From NCBI GenBank assembly GCA_024277755.1, contig JAJRUN010000153.1, forward strand, positions 1 to 40,822: DNA of 40,822 nt, written 5' to 3'. A model generated the notes under the pieces. The model saw nothing but the letters and a program-made list of their open reading frames with translations, searched no databases and was not told the DNA's origin. The stretch is from Gammaproteobacteria bacterium (GTDB lineage: Bacteria > Pseudomonadota > Gammaproteobacteria > Tenderiales > Tenderiaceae). Shown one piece after another: positions 1 through 8,379 of the stretch. The translations under genes were made by a program, and so were the position numbers. The number at the start of each line of letters is the position of its first letter. Within the stretch, counting starts at the first letter, position 1.

Positions 1-141
1 GCAGATTAAATTAATCTGTTTTTTTTAATTATTAGGGGGGATTTTTAGGTGTCAGAAAATAGGCAGTTTTTTGCAGAGGTAAAGGGGCGGGTTGATCTGG
101 TTGATTTTATCGAGTCGCACTCTGGCACGACCCCGGAGAAA
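1..141. repeat. Terminal direct repeat, left copy (contig closure)
   Basis: Bases 1-141 are identical to 40682-40822. The repeat holds the last codons of the integrase gene, a hairpin plus T-tract, and the first 31 codons of the primase gene, so it is ordinary sequence read twice. An exact overlap of 141 bases is what a k-mer assembler leaves on a circular contig. The unique length is 40,681 bp. A physical terminal redundancy cannot be excluded from sequence alone, but true phage terminal repeats rarely cut through two genes in this way. Confidence 0.95.
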
Positions 142-2820
142 CGAGGTAAGTATTTTTTTTTTAATCCGGCACCGTGTTGCTCTCATAACGATTGTTTTGT
201 GGTGCAGGGGCCTGAGTTTGGTAACTATATTTGTAATTCGTGTGGTGATAAGGGGGATGTGTTTAATTTTGTGCAGACGATGCAGGGGCTGGAGCCTGGC
301 CCTGCCTTGAAGTATGTGGCAGATCAGATTGGTTATCAGTTCCCCAGTCGTAATAATAACCAGCCGCAAAAGAAAAAGACCAAGGCGGAGTGGGTGGCTG
401 CCAGGTGTTGGGATAACACTGATCAGGCTATTAAATATTTGGTTGATGAGAGAGGCATCACTAATGAGGTGGCTGAGGCGGCGGTTAAGGCTAAGTCGGT
501 GGGGTTTAATTCGTGGACCAGCCCTAAGATTGCACCAAACAAGCCGTTGCATGGTGGCCCGGCTGTTGCGTTTGTCTGTAAGGATACTGACTCTAAGCAG
601 ATCATGGCTGTGGATCTGCGTTATCTGGATGTGGATTTGAATGGTGGGGTTAAGACTCAGTGCCAGGGTGAAAAGGATAAGGCCTTTTGGACACCTGATA
701 TCAATAAGCTGAGGCGGGCTCACACGATTTATCTGGTGGAGTCGTCGATTAATGCGTTGTCGATTGAGTGCTGCAATATGCCTGGTGTGGCGGCTGTTTC
801 GATTCTTGGTACCGGTAATGCTGAAAACATCAATTTGCATCCATTCATGGGTAAGCAGGTGATTTTGTGCATGGATAACGATCAGCCGAATGATAAGGGC
901 GATCGGCCTGGGGCTAAGGCTTCATGGGTATTACATGAGCGCTGCACGGCATTGAATATTTCGGCGTTGATGGTTGATTGGGATCACTGGGGTTTGTTGG
1001 ACAACCCCTATAACGATGTGAACGATATTCTCAAGGACGTGGGGGCTAAGGACTTAAAACATAAGCTTAAGTATTTGGAGCAATGGGTGATCCCTGGCTT
1101 GCCTGGTGGCAGTGAGGATATGCAGGGGCGGCCCCGCTTAGGTAAGAGCCGGATGTTTTTGCCAGCGCATGATTTTGGTAAATATTGGATGTATCGGGCC
1201 AAGCCTGATTTTACTACTTATATATCGAAGATTAATCGAGACGATGAAGGCGACGAAACATTTGATTTTTCTGACTTGTGCGGTTTTCGCGTTGCCGGCA
1301 TTTCTCGGGTGACGATTGCCGGTGCGACCAGCACTATGACAGGGGAGAAGGATTCACAGCCTAAACGTTTGTTTTCTGCATCGGTGCAGACACCACGGCA
1401 TAAGGCTGAGCTGGTGCGTAAGGTGTTTGATGATGAGTCGCTGCACAACATTGACCAATGGAAGAAGTTTGGCCCGGTGTTTGCACCGAGTCAGTTTAGC
1501 CGGATGCTGTCTATCCTGGAGCGGTCTGCGGATCTAGGTGCGCGTGAGGCGGTGAACTTTGTCGGTTTGTGTTGGAGTGGTGGCAAGCTGGTGATGAACG
1601 AGGGGCCTGATTGTTATTTTCAAAATCCTGATCAGCAGTGCCCTTATCATAATCTGACGTTCCCCTCTGGCTCCCCTGAGAGTGCGCGCCGCGTGGTTGA
1701 CGCCTATCAAGCCACCTTTAGGGGTAACGCTGCTATGTTGCTGTTGCTGTGGAGTGTGGGGGCTCACATGAAGGTGTTGCTTGGCAAGTGGCCTCACTTT
1801 CAGTTGCAGGCGGAGAAGGGCACGGGTAAGTCGACGGTGATTAAACGGTTGGAGCGGTCTATCGCTATGACGATGTTTTCGGGCCAGTCGCTGCAGACTG
1901 AGTTTAGGTTGTTGACCTCGATCAGTTCCACCAGTCACCCGGTTGGCTGGGAGGAGATCTCGGCCAGGCGCCAGGATGTGATAGATAAGGCGGTGGCGAT
2001 GCTGCAGGAGTCGTATCAGTACACGGTGACCAAACGCGGCTCTGATATGACCGAGTATATGTTGGCGGCGCCGGTGTTGTTGGCGGGTGAGGATGTGCCG
2101 GTGGCTGGGATTACGGGCAAGTTGGTGCGGGCGAGTTTGAAGTTGGACAACCAGGGCGATCTGATCCCTGAGGATTTGCCGCGGTTTCCGTTGCGTGAGT
2201 GGTTGCAGTTTTTGGCTAAGCATAGTCGCGCTGAGGTTAAGCAGATGAATAGTCGCAACCTTGAATATTGCCAGAGTAAGTGTAGGGCCACGGGGGAGGA
2301 TGCAGGCGCTAAACGTATGGTGGAAAATTATGCGGCGATGCTGACGGCCTGGCAAATGCTGTGTGAGTTTGCCGGCATGCCTAACAACTATGGCGGCCTG
2401 GTGCATGATTTAATTATGGAAATGAATGATCATATTTCTGAGACCAGTGGCGACCGTGAGCCGTGGGTGCATATCATCGAGGTTGTTTTGAGTGAGATCT
2501 CGAGGAATAAATTTCACTCGCCGTATGAAATTACCAGGGATGAGGAGGGCGCATTGTACCTTGGCATTATGCCGCGGGATATTATGCACCACATCCGCAC
2601 TGAGTCGGGCTTGCGGCCGGTGTGGGATGCCTTGAGTGTGAAGACGCCAAGGATTTTAAAACAGCAGCTGAAACAGGCGGGGGTGATTTTGAAAGACGAT
2701 ATCAGTTTTACCGCTGGCCAGCGCCGGCAGACGCATGCCATCGCGCTGAGTGCTGAGCGCCTGGCTGAGTTTGGTTTGCATGTGTTGGAGCCGACTAAGC
2801 CGCTGCAGGAGTCTGCATAG
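49..2820 (+). CDS. DNA primase-helicase (CHC2 zinc finger, Toprim, SF3-like ATPase)
   Basis: Likely primes and unwinds phage DNA at the replication fork. Residues about 43-65 hold a CHC2 zinc finger (C43/C44, H46, C62, C65), followed by the D-K-G-D-V segment typical of DnaG-type primases. Residues about 225-290 look like a Toprim fold, with a glutamate in VESSINALS and the acidic MDNDQPNDKGD loop. Near residue 590 the P-loop AEKGTGKST begins a helicase/ATPase domain, followed by VGWEEIS as a Walker B-like strand. At 923 aa it has the size of phage and ICE primase-helicase fusions. The start is GTG, preceded by a purine-rich AGGGGGG. It is the only recognisable replication enzyme here and no DNA polymerase is present, so the host polymerase is presumably recruited. 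On the circle it lies just downstream of the integron-type integrase. Confidence 0.85.
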   Translation: MSENRQFFAEVKGRVDLVDFIESHSGTTPEKRGKYFFFNPAPCCSHNDCFVVQGPEFGNYICNSCGDKGDVFNFVQTMQGLEPGPALKYVADQIGYQFPSRNNNQPQKKKTKAEWVAARCWDNTDQAIKYLVDERGITNEVAEAAVKAKSVGFNSWTSPKIAPNKPLHGGPAVAFVCKDTDSKQIMAVDLRYLDVDLNGGVKTQCQGEKDKAFWTPDINKLRRAHTIYLVESSINALSIECCNMPGVAAVSILGTGNAENINLHPFMGKQVILCMDNDQPNDKGDRPGAKASWVLHERCTALNISALMVDWDHWGLLDNPYNDVNDILKDVGAKDLKHKLKYLEQWVIPGLPGGSEDMQGRPRLGKSRMFLPAHDFGKYWMYRAKPDFTTYISKINRDDEGDETFDFSDLCGFRVAGISRVTIAGATSTMTGEKDSQPKRLFSASVQTPRHKAELVRKVFDDESLHNIDQWKKFGPVFAPSQFSRMLSILERSADLGAREAVNFVGLCWSGGKLVMNEGPDCYFQNPDQQCPYHNLTFPSGSPESARRVVDAYQATFRGNAAMLLLLWSVGAHMKVLLGKWPHFQLQAEKGTGKSTVIKRLERSIAMTMFSGQSLQTEFRLLTSISSTSHPVGWEEISARRQDVIDKAVAMLQESYQYTVTKRGSDMTEYMLAAPVLLAGEDVPVAGITGKLVRASLKLDNQGDLIPEDLPRFPLREWLQFLAKHSRAEVKQMNSRNLEYCQSKCRATGEDAGAKRMVENYAAMLTAWQMLCEFAGMPNNYGGLVHDLIMEMNDHISETSGDREPWVHIIEVVLSEISRNKFHSPYEITRDEEGALYLGIMPRDIMHHIRTESGLRPVWDALSVKTPRILKQQLKQAGVILKDDISFTAGQRRQTHAIALSAERLAEFGLHVLEPTKPLQESA

Positions 2821-3231
2821 ATGCGCTGTGAGGATGTTAAACGCCTGGCCTATGCTGGGGTGATCGGGATTGATGAGAACCTGGCTGTGTTTGGTGGTTA
2901 CGATAACCAGCTGGATGGCGTTGGCGCTAATTATAAAGGTGCTGATCAACCGATAAGTGATGAGGAAAAGCGTCGGCTGGCTGATTATATGATTGGGCGA
3001 TGGATGCGATATAAGGCTGAGGTTATGTCGAAAAGTGGTGGGGATTTTGGCGTGACGGAGAGCGAATATCGCTGTGGAGTGCTCAATTGCGGTAATGATA
3101 AGTGTGTGCACAAGTTGATTAGTGAGCGGTGCCCGCATTGCGGCAAGAAGATGGTCGAGGTTGTAACGACGGGGTTTAAGTTTTGCTCTAACCATGAATC
3201 AATTTGTGATTATGAGGTGAATTCACTATGA
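2821..3231 (+). CDS. Hypothetical protein with C-terminal zinc-ribbon cysteines
   Basis: A 136-aa protein of unknown function. Its ATG directly follows the primase stop codon, with AGGAG about 11 bases upstream, so the two are translationally coupled. The C-terminal third has several Cys pairs (C-G-V-L-N-C, C-P-H-C-G, then a further Cys-His group), suggesting one or two zinc-binding sites and nucleic-acid or protein contact. The first 90 residues are acidic and mostly helical, with no motif I recognise. Context suggests an accessory to replication or early gene control. Confidence 0.7.
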   Translation: MRCEDVKRLAYAGVIGIDENLAVFGGYDNQLDGVGANYKGADQPISDEEKRRLADYMIGRWMRYKAEVMSKSGGDFGVTESEYRCGVLNCGNDKCVHKLISERCPHCGKKMVEVVTTGFKFCSNHESICDYEVNSL

Positions 3232-3440
3232 AATATCAGTTTGTTGGCGGGCCTTATGATGGTCGTAAGTATGAGCCTGACGGCCAGGCTGATTATTTTT
3301 TGCCTGTTGTTGAGGTTGATGGGCAGCTGTTTGCGATCGATGATCCTGCTGTTGAGGATCACTTCTCTATGGGGCCGGATCTGCAGGTGGGGTATCGACT
3401 GGTTGAGGGGCGGTATTTGTTTGAGGGGCTGCGAGAATAG
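3228..3440 (+). CDS. Small phage protein with GGPYDG N-terminus
   Basis: A 70-aa protein whose ATG overlaps the previous stop codon (ATGA). It begins M-K-Y-x-F-x-G-G-P-Y-D-G, a pattern common in small uncharacterised phage proteins encoded near replication genes. It is acidic and predicted to be beta-rich. It is the last gene of the rightward early operon. Its 3' end overlaps by 74 bases with the convergent leftward gene ending at 3367, which is unusual and may cause transcriptional interference. Function unknown. Confidence 0.65.
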   Translation: MKYQFVGGPYDGRKYEPDGQADYFLPVVEVDGQLFAIDDPAVEDHFSMGPDLQVGYRLVEGRYLFEGLRE

Positions 3441-3879
3441 CGGGCTTATTTGTTGCGGTGATGATGGTTTCTAATTGGTCTGGGTTGAGGCTGACGGTGT
3501 TGGTGAGTTGTTGATAGCCGATATAGACGGAGCTGGACATCGCTACTATTGATAGACAGATGGCTATGAATGCGTTTCTGTTGGCGTCTTTGGAGGCCTG
3601 GCGCGCTTCCTTGAGTTCCCGGTGTTCGATTAGGCGGTAATAGTATTCAGCGGTTAGCACTCTCTTTCCCGTCGTTATGTTGTAATTTGATTGAACAAAG
3701 CACTCATTAAACAGCTCAATAAAAAAAGCCTGCTTAATTGCATTCTCTCTACTTTGGTCAGCGCCTAGAAGCCCTTCATTTCTTGCCCACGCTAGTGCTG
3801 CTTCAATATCAGAGCCGTCTAGGCCAACCTGTTCGCCATATTCAAGCAGTTTGATGAATACTGAGTCTTTGCCTGTCAT
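3367..3879 (-). CDS. Predicted single-pass membrane protein, hypothetical
   Basis: A 170-aa protein. Residues about 1-95 are soluble and helical. A charged linker (ELKEARQASKDANRN) then leads into one transmembrane helix at about residues 103-126, followed by a proline/threonine-rich tail. Its start overlaps the stop of the upstream gene (ATGA), so the two form a leftward operon. The pair stands alone between rightward blocks, as expected of lysogenic-conversion (moron) genes expressed from a prophage, for example for superinfection exclusion or phage defence. That role is inference; no family is recognised. Confidence 0.65.
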   Translation of the reverse strand: MTGKDSVFIKLLEYGEQVGLDGSDIEAALAWARNEGLLGADQSRENAIKQAFFIELFNECFVQSNYNITTGKRVLTAEYYYRLIEHRELKEARQASKDANRNAFIAICLSIVAMSSSVYIGYQQLTNTVSLNPDQLETIITATNKPAILAAPQTNTAPQPVDTPPADPAP

Positions 3880-4232
3880 TCTGTGATCACATCCAGGATA
3901 TCGCCATTTAGGCCAACCTTGGCAGTTACAGTATTAAGCACTATGGCCCCGTAGGTATTGGCGCCCCTGAATGAGGTTGTGAGGATTAACTGAGATCCTT
4001 TGTCGATGTATCTGGTCTCTATGTGCTCATAGCTGTCTGGGTCGTGCATGCCCCTTTTTATTTTCTTTTCGAGTTTGATGTGGGAACCGTCCCATTTGCT
4101 GAATTGCCGCTCGATTAACTCATTCCTTGTTGGCTGAACCTTGAGTTTGTTGTCGCCTGGGAAAAGAACAAACAACCCCACGATGGTTATAGCCAAGCTG
4201 ATTAGCATCCCTTTTACCGTTGATTTATCCAT
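3876..4232 (-). CDS. Membrane-anchored hypothetical protein (possible exclusion/moron factor)
   Basis: A 118-aa protein with an N-terminal hydrophobic helix (residues about 8-25) acting as a signal anchor, then a basic segment and a beta-rich domain. It has the D-P-D-S-Y-E and F-R-G-A-N-x-Y-G-A signatures seen in a widespread family of small uncharacterised exported bacterial proteins. The start is ATG with a GGGGGG purine run three bases upstream. It is the first gene of the leftward pair. The exported topology would fit a cell-envelope role in the lysogen, but I cannot assign a function. Confidence 0.65.
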   Translation of the reverse strand: MDKSTVKGMLISLAITIVGLFVLFPGDNKLKVQPTRNELIERQFSKWDGSHIKLEKKIKRGMHDPDSYEHIETRYIDKGSQLILTTSFRGANTYGAIVLNTVTAKVGLNGDILDVITE

Positions 4233-4379
4233 GATCCCCCCATTGATATTGAAAAGGAGAATAGCAACATACTTACGGCTAACTCAACAAAAGCGCAGTT
4301 CATTGATTAAGGTATAACTGTAAAAGTTAAGGACTAGGGCAGCGTTTGGCTTTGTCTGATCTCTTATTTTATTGCCGTG

Positions 4380-4404
4380 GGGTCGCTTATGCGGCCCTTT
4401 TTTT
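4380..4404 (+). terminator. Rho-independent terminator
   Basis: GGGTCGC at 4380-4386 pairs with GCGGCCC at 4391-4397 (one G-T pair, TTAT loop) and is followed by seven T. On the plus strand the nearest upstream gene ends at 3440, with the two leftward genes in between. It may end read-through from the early operon, or a short RNA starting near the TATAAC box at 4313-4318. Confidence 0.7.
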
Positions 4405-4630
4405 GTTCAGCAGGTTAGCGAGTCGCTTACCTCTTTGTGCAGCCCCCCCCCCGGTCCCCCAACGAGTAGCCCCAGGCATTAAGAGTGCCAAAAATCACAA
4501 AAACCGTGATTTGTGGCCACACGGCTGAAAAAGTATGGGGGGGCAACTCGGCTAACTTGCGCAGGGCTGGCTTTTTTTGGTTAAGTTGTTGAGGTTTGAG
4601 CAGTTTTTTTGACGGTTTTGCTTTCTATTT

Positions 4631-4672
4631 GCGCGGTTTGCTTACTTTTCTGCGCGGTTTGCTTACTTTTCT
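4631..4672 (+). repeat. Tandem 21-bp direct repeats (iteron-like)
   Basis: Two perfect 21-bp units (GCGCGGTTTGC followed by TTACTTTTCT) at 4631-4651 and 4652-4672, then a truncated third copy (GCGC). The first 10 bases recur exactly at 4819-4828 and 4922-4931, with weaker relatives (GCGCGGG/GCGCGGGG) near 4838 and 4914. All copies have the same orientation. They are candidate binding sites for a replication initiator or for the integrase encoded immediately downstream. Confidence 0.75.
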
Positions 4673-4966
4673 GCGCCTTAAGTTATTGGTGGTTTTTCGT
4701 GCTCTTTATTCTCTCTCTCTCTTAATTAATTAAAAAGAAAGAAGAAGTAGGGCTAAAAAAATAAAAACAGCTTGTGTGAGGTAGTGAACGGGTTAAGTAA
4801 TTAGTAATATTCTGTGCTGCGCGGTTTGAGATGAGGTGCGCGGGGTTTTGGCGCATTTCGCTCACACATAAAAACATGAATAATCAATGGTTTGCCGCTA
4901 TAATTCGTGTGGTGCGCGGGTGCGCGGTTTGTTTTGCCCGGCCTTCCTTTGGAGGAGGAGTCTTTT

Positions 4967-5983
4967 TTGTCTGAGATTGAGCTGATTGATGCCTGGTTGG
5001 ATTGGAAACTTTGCAGTCAGGGGCGGGCTGAAGGCACTGTTAATAAATATAGGTTGTATCTGTTGCGTCTGGTGGCTTTTCTGGCTGCCCGTAATGCCTC
5101 GTTGATGAGGGCTTCGTTTGATGATCTTCGTGTTTTTACTGGTGAACATGCTCATAAGGATTTGAAGCTGACGGCCAGAACTCGGCGGCCGTTGGTGGCT
5201 TGTGTGCGTGGGTTTTATGGTTGGCTTAATAATAATGGCCTTAGATCTGATTTTCCCGCGGCGCGGCTGGAGTATCCACGCTCTGGTCGTACTTTGCCGA
5301 CGACGATGATGATTGCCGATGCTGAAAAGATTCTAATGCAGCCTGATCTCGATACATTTGCTGGGGTGCGTGATGCGGCGCTGTTGGCAACTTTGTTCGG
5401 TACCGGGTTGAGAATGGCCGGTCTGGTGGGGCTGAATGAGTCGAGCCTGTGTTTTTATAGGGATGATTTCGGCCGTGACAGGCTGGCTATTAAGGTGAAA
5501 GAAAAAGGGGACCACGAGCGGTTGGTGCCTGCTCCTGATGATGTGATGTTTTTGATCCGGGCTTACCTTGGGCATCCTGAGTTGAAATGTATCGATCGCG
5601 TTTTAGGTGATGGTGATCGTGTGCTGTTTGTGTCGGTTCGGAATAGGTCTATCCCTGATCATGATTATTATGGTGAGGCTCGGCGGATTTCTTCTCGGTC
5701 GGTTGATGACATGATTAAGAAGTATGGCCGTGCTGCGGGGGTGTCTGAGAAGCGATTGCATGCCCATGCTGCCCGTCATATGTATGGTACTGAGATGGCC
5801 GAGGATGATGTCGACATCATTACTCGCCAAAAGCTGATGGGGCATGCCGATGTTAATACCCTGGCCATCTACACTCAGCTGGCATTGAGGCGGCTTTCCA
5901 AAGTGGTGGATAAGTCGAACCCTCTGGCTAAGATCCGCACCCCTGTATCCGGCATCCGGGAAATTCTGGAGAAAAGATCTTGA
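4967..5983 (+). CDS. Tyrosine recombinase (phage integrase / XerC-D type)
   Basis: Cuts and rejoins DNA through a tyrosine-DNA intermediate; a likely phage integrase or excisionase partner. From a TTG start it is 338 aa. A SAM-like core-binding domain covers about residues 5-95 and the catalytic domain about 120-310. The active-site residues can be traced: R149 in GTGLR, a lysine in the VKEKGDHER beta-turn, H267-A-A-R270, H293 in LMGHADV, and Y302 in AIYTQ. I place the start at TTG 4967 because GGAGGAGG lies about 8 bases upstream. An in-frame GTG at 4907 has no ribosome site and would add a peptide encoded by the GCGCGG repeats. The last GCGCGGTTTG repeat lies about 35 bases before this start, so the gene could be autoregulated. 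Confidence 0.88.
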   Translation: MSEIELIDAWLDWKLCSQGRAEGTVNKYRLYLLRLVAFLAARNASLMRASFDDLRVFTGEHAHKDLKLTARTRRPLVACVRGFYGWLNNNGLRSDFPAARLEYPRSGRTLPTTMMIADAEKILMQPDLDTFAGVRDAALLATLFGTGLRMAGLVGLNESSLCFYRDDFGRDRLAIKVKEKGDHERLVPAPDDVMFLIRAYLGHPELKCIDRVLGDGDRVLFVSVRNRSIPDHDYYGEARRISSRSVDDMIKKYGRAAGVSEKRLHAHAARHMYGTEMAEDDVDIITRQKLMGHADVNTLAIYTQLALRRLSKVVDKSNPLAKIRTPVSGIREILEKRS

Positions 5984-6131
5984 GGCCCTTTCTCGGCCCC
6001 GGCAGACGCTTAGAACTTACATTGTCTAGGGTTGGCTATTACCTACACCCCCTAATATATCTATGCTGCGAGAGGTAGCCGGTGCCCCCCAGAACTTCCT
6101 TTAGAAACGGCCTAACTCAAAACAACCTATT

Positions 6132-6158
6132 ACTGCGCTTTATATACAAAGACGCAGT
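6132..6158. promoter_or_regulatory. Dyad ACTGCG...CGCAGT downstream of the tyrosine recombinase
   Basis: ACTGCG at 6132-6137 and CGCAGT at 6153-6158 form a perfect 6-bp inverted repeat with further TTT/AAA pairing inside the AT-rich spacer. It lies in the 219-base gap (5984-6202) between the recombinase and the next gene. It could be an operator for the gene at 6203 or a recombination core site. The rest of the gap has only a weak GGCTA/TAGCC pairing and no gene. Confidence 0.35.
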
Positions 6159-6202
6159 TATCACCCTTTGTCCCCCATGCCAATCATGAGGTTACGTTGA
6201 TC

Positions 6203-6697
6203 ATGTCCGAAGATATGCGCAGTGAAACAGACGGAATGAGCGCCAGAGACCTGAGAATGAGCCTGGATATCGATTCAGAGGCCACCAGGGATCAGGGGGT
6301 GGGGGGTCGGCATAGGCAATCGGCTTTTTCTGTAGGGGGGGGTGGGTACCTAGATAATTGCACTATTTCAGAGCCCCCATTAAAGGGGTTTTGCAAAAAC
6401 GACCCGCGAATCGATGAGTTACGCCGAATAGGCTTACACGCCAGATGGTTGGCAGTAGCCGAACTGATTGGCTACGAGAAGTTTGTCGAAATGTGGGGGG
6501 TGCTCGACTCTTCACTTGATGAGGAGTCAAGAAAAGGATTCACAATCCATCGGATCAAGGAGTTGCACAGGTTCCAGCGTAATAGATATATAGAGTCGCT
6601 TTCTGGGGAGTGTTCTGCCAAAGATATCCGGGCGCGAGTTCGTGACGAGCTCGGGGAAGAGTTAACAGTCAGGCATATTTCCCGGCTGATGAAGTAG
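6203..6697 (+). CDS. Putative DNA-binding regulator with C-terminal HTH-like segment
   Basis: A 164-aa protein. Residues 1-60 are polar, glycine-rich and probably disordered. Residues about 70-164 are helical and end in a pattern resembling a helix-turn-helix (SAKDIRARVRDELGEELTVR, then H-I-S-R-L-M-K). I choose ATG 6203, with GAGG about 11 bases upstream, over the in-frame TTG at 6197. The gene sits between two recombinases and its 3' end overlaps the serine recombinase gene by 29 bases in the convergent orientation. A role as recombination directionality factor or late transcriptional activator would fit, but no known family is clear. Confidence 0.55.
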   Translation: MSEDMRSETDGMSARDLRMSLDIDSEATRDQGVGGRHRQSAFSVGGGGYLDNCTISEPPLKGFCKNDPRIDELRRIGLHARWLAVAELIGYEKFVEMWGVLDSSLDEESRKGFTIHRIKELHRFQRNRYIESLSGECSAKDIRARVRDELGEELTVRHISRLMK

Positions 6698-8318
6698 TTT
6701 TTCTTTTTGAGGATTGAAACGGCATTTTTAATTTTAGGGTAGTGGTTCGTAGCATGGCCCCGACGGCCCACCATTTCCGCTTGCTATGAACCGTGTCGAC
6801 TTGGTTTATCAATAAGGCCTTGTCGTACTTGATCTCGGCGTCTCCATCCTTGATTGTTATGGAGTTTATGAACGTTCCGAGGAATCCGCGTACTTTTTGT
6901 GGATCACTGGACGATCTAATTAAACCACCTACTAGCTCGACCATTTCATCAATATCGAACTGATTTACCTCAACGCTAGGCGGTTTTTGGGACTCCAGGA
7001 TGGTGATTTGTGCCTCGATCTTTTTGATATTATCGTTATGTTTTCTTAATCGCTTAGTTAGATCACCTAAATTTGGTGTGTCTTTGCCTAATAGCTCAAA
7101 CAGCTCGTAGATCTTAGTGATTTTGTGGGTTATTTCCTCTCTCTTCCTGGCTAGCACAGCTATTTCGCGGCGATTATCCTTTTCCCAGCTATTAATGACC
7201 TCTTTAAGCTCACGAACCGACTTTTCAAGTGATGCTGATGAAAGGATCTTGTTTAGCACCTCCTCCAACAACCATTCATCCATTGTTTCCGCCGGATAGC
7301 GCTGGCCTTCACAGTCGCCAACCATTCTTGCGCGATTGCATTTGTAATAGTTGTATCGTTTAGATCGGCCTGATGCGGCGTCTATCTGCATTGAGTTGCC
7401 GCAAATCCCACACTTGAGCAGGCCTGAGAATGCCCAGGTGCTGTTTGGTGCGGTTCTGTTATCCGATATAGCAGCCATATCGTCAATCAAGTCCTGAGCA
7501 GCGCTCCACTTGTCTTGGTCGATAATCGCTGGATGGCTATCAACGATGATCCATTGATCCCTTGGCCTTTTTGTTTTTGTCTCACGGTTATATTTATTAA
7601 AGACAATACGACCGAGAACAGCCTCACTCCTAAGCGCTCCAAGAATGGCCTTCTTAGACCATTTTCTGCCTTTGCGGGCGGGGATCTCTTCTTGGTTTAG
7701 TATATTGGCGATGGTGAAAGCCCCAATGCCGTTAATTCGCATATCGAAGATTCGCCGAACAATTTCAGCCTCGCTCTCAAGAACATGGAGCCGCTTGCGT
7801 CTAGGGTTATCGTCCGCGGGTGCTGACTGGTAGCCAAAAGGAGTTACGCCGCCATTCCAGTTACCATCTCTAGCGTTTTTTATCATTGAACGGCGGGCAT
7901 CGGCACGGACATTCCGACTGTAATGCTCATCAAACAACTCATAAACCCCCTCAATCAAATAACCTGAATCAGTATCACGGTCAATAGGCGTTGAAACATA
8001 AACGATCTTGGTTTGAGCCTTATCCAGCCGGCGTTTGTATAGCCCGGCATCCAAGCGATTACGGGCAAAGCGTGACGTTGACCAGGTGATGAAGTAGGTC
8101 GGCGCGTAAAGCTCACAAAAAGCGATCGCATCCTGGAAGGCTGGGCGGTTGTCTGTGGTGCCAGACTTGCCGCCATCAGAAAAAACCTTAACCACTTGCG
8201 CGTCCAGGCCTTCGGCCTTGGCAATACATTGCTCCAGCTGGCTTTCCAGGGGTAATTCGTCGTTAGCCTGTCGAACAGTGCTGACTCGAGTGTAAATAAC
8301 TGCGGTTTTAGCGTTCAT
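6669..8318 (-). CDS. Large serine recombinase
   Basis: A 549-aa enzyme that would catalyse site-specific integration or excision through a serine-DNA intermediate. The resolvase domain covers about residues 1-150, with catalytic S13 in YTRVSTVRQ and an arginine-rich helix (TSRFARNRLDAG). A recombinase domain follows at about 165-280, then a zinc ribbon at about 305-345 (C-G-I-C-G and later paired Cys), and a coiled coil at about 370-450 rich in Lys/Glu. This is the full architecture of integrases such as phiC31 and TP901-1, although those are not close relatives. It reads leftward from a 110-base gap shared with the terminase operon. A second full-length integrase candidate beside the tyrosine recombinase is unusual. 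Confidence 0.92.
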   Translation of the reverse strand: MNAKTAVIYTRVSTVRQANDELPLESQLEQCIAKAEGLDAQVVKVFSDGGKSGTTDNRPAFQDAIAFCELYAPTYFITWSTSRFARNRLDAGLYKRRLDKAQTKIVYVSTPIDRDTDSGYLIEGVYELFDEHYSRNVRADARRSMIKNARDGNWNGGVTPFGYQSAPADDNPRRKRLHVLESEAEIVRRIFDMRINGIGAFTIANILNQEEIPARKGRKWSKKAILGALRSEAVLGRIVFNKYNRETKTKRPRDQWIIVDSHPAIIDQDKWSAAQDLIDDMAAISDNRTAPNSTWAFSGLLKCGICGNSMQIDAASGRSKRYNYYKCNRARMVGDCEGQRYPAETMDEWLLEEVLNKILSSASLEKSVRELKEVINSWEKDNRREIAVLARKREEITHKITKIYELFELLGKDTPNLGDLTKRLRKHNDNIKKIEAQITILESQKPPSVEVNQFDIDEMVELVGGLIRSSSDPQKVRGFLGTFINSITIKDGDAEIKYDKALLINQVDTVHSKRKWWAVGAMLRTTTLKLKMPFQSSKRKTTSSAGKYA

Positions 8319-8379
8319 ACCTTGAATTTTACACTGAATTTAACTAGCAAGCGTGTGACCCCAAGCCGGTCATTCACAA

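Larger units (their letters stand above)
4233..4966. other. Large non-coding region: candidate origin or attP arm region
   Basis: About 730 bases without a convincing gene. It contains the promoter side of the leftward membrane-protein operon, a rightward terminator hairpin (4380-4404), a run of at least 10 C at 4443-4452, the dyad AAATCAC/GTGATTT at 4492-4498 and 4506-4512, and the palindrome TGTGGCCACA at 4512-4521. GC-rich direct repeats (GCGCGGTTTG) occur at 4631, 4652, 4819 and 4922. An AT-rich stretch with (CT)n and TTAATTAATTAA lies at about 4708-4745. Iterons next to an easily melted tract are typical of replication origins. Repeats beside an integrase gene could equally be integrase arm sites. 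Confidence 0.55.

Noticed and set aside
52..840. Long antisense ORF opposite the primase gene (and similar long ORFs opposite other genes)
   Set aside because: Composition is low-complexity and rich in Ile/Arg/His, as in shadow frames. No ribosome site, and the sense gene has clear motifs.
4346..4528. 60-codon ORF in the intergenic region
   Set aside because: It crosses a terminator hairpin and a poly-C run, is Ala/Pro-rich by frame bias, and lacks a ribosome site.
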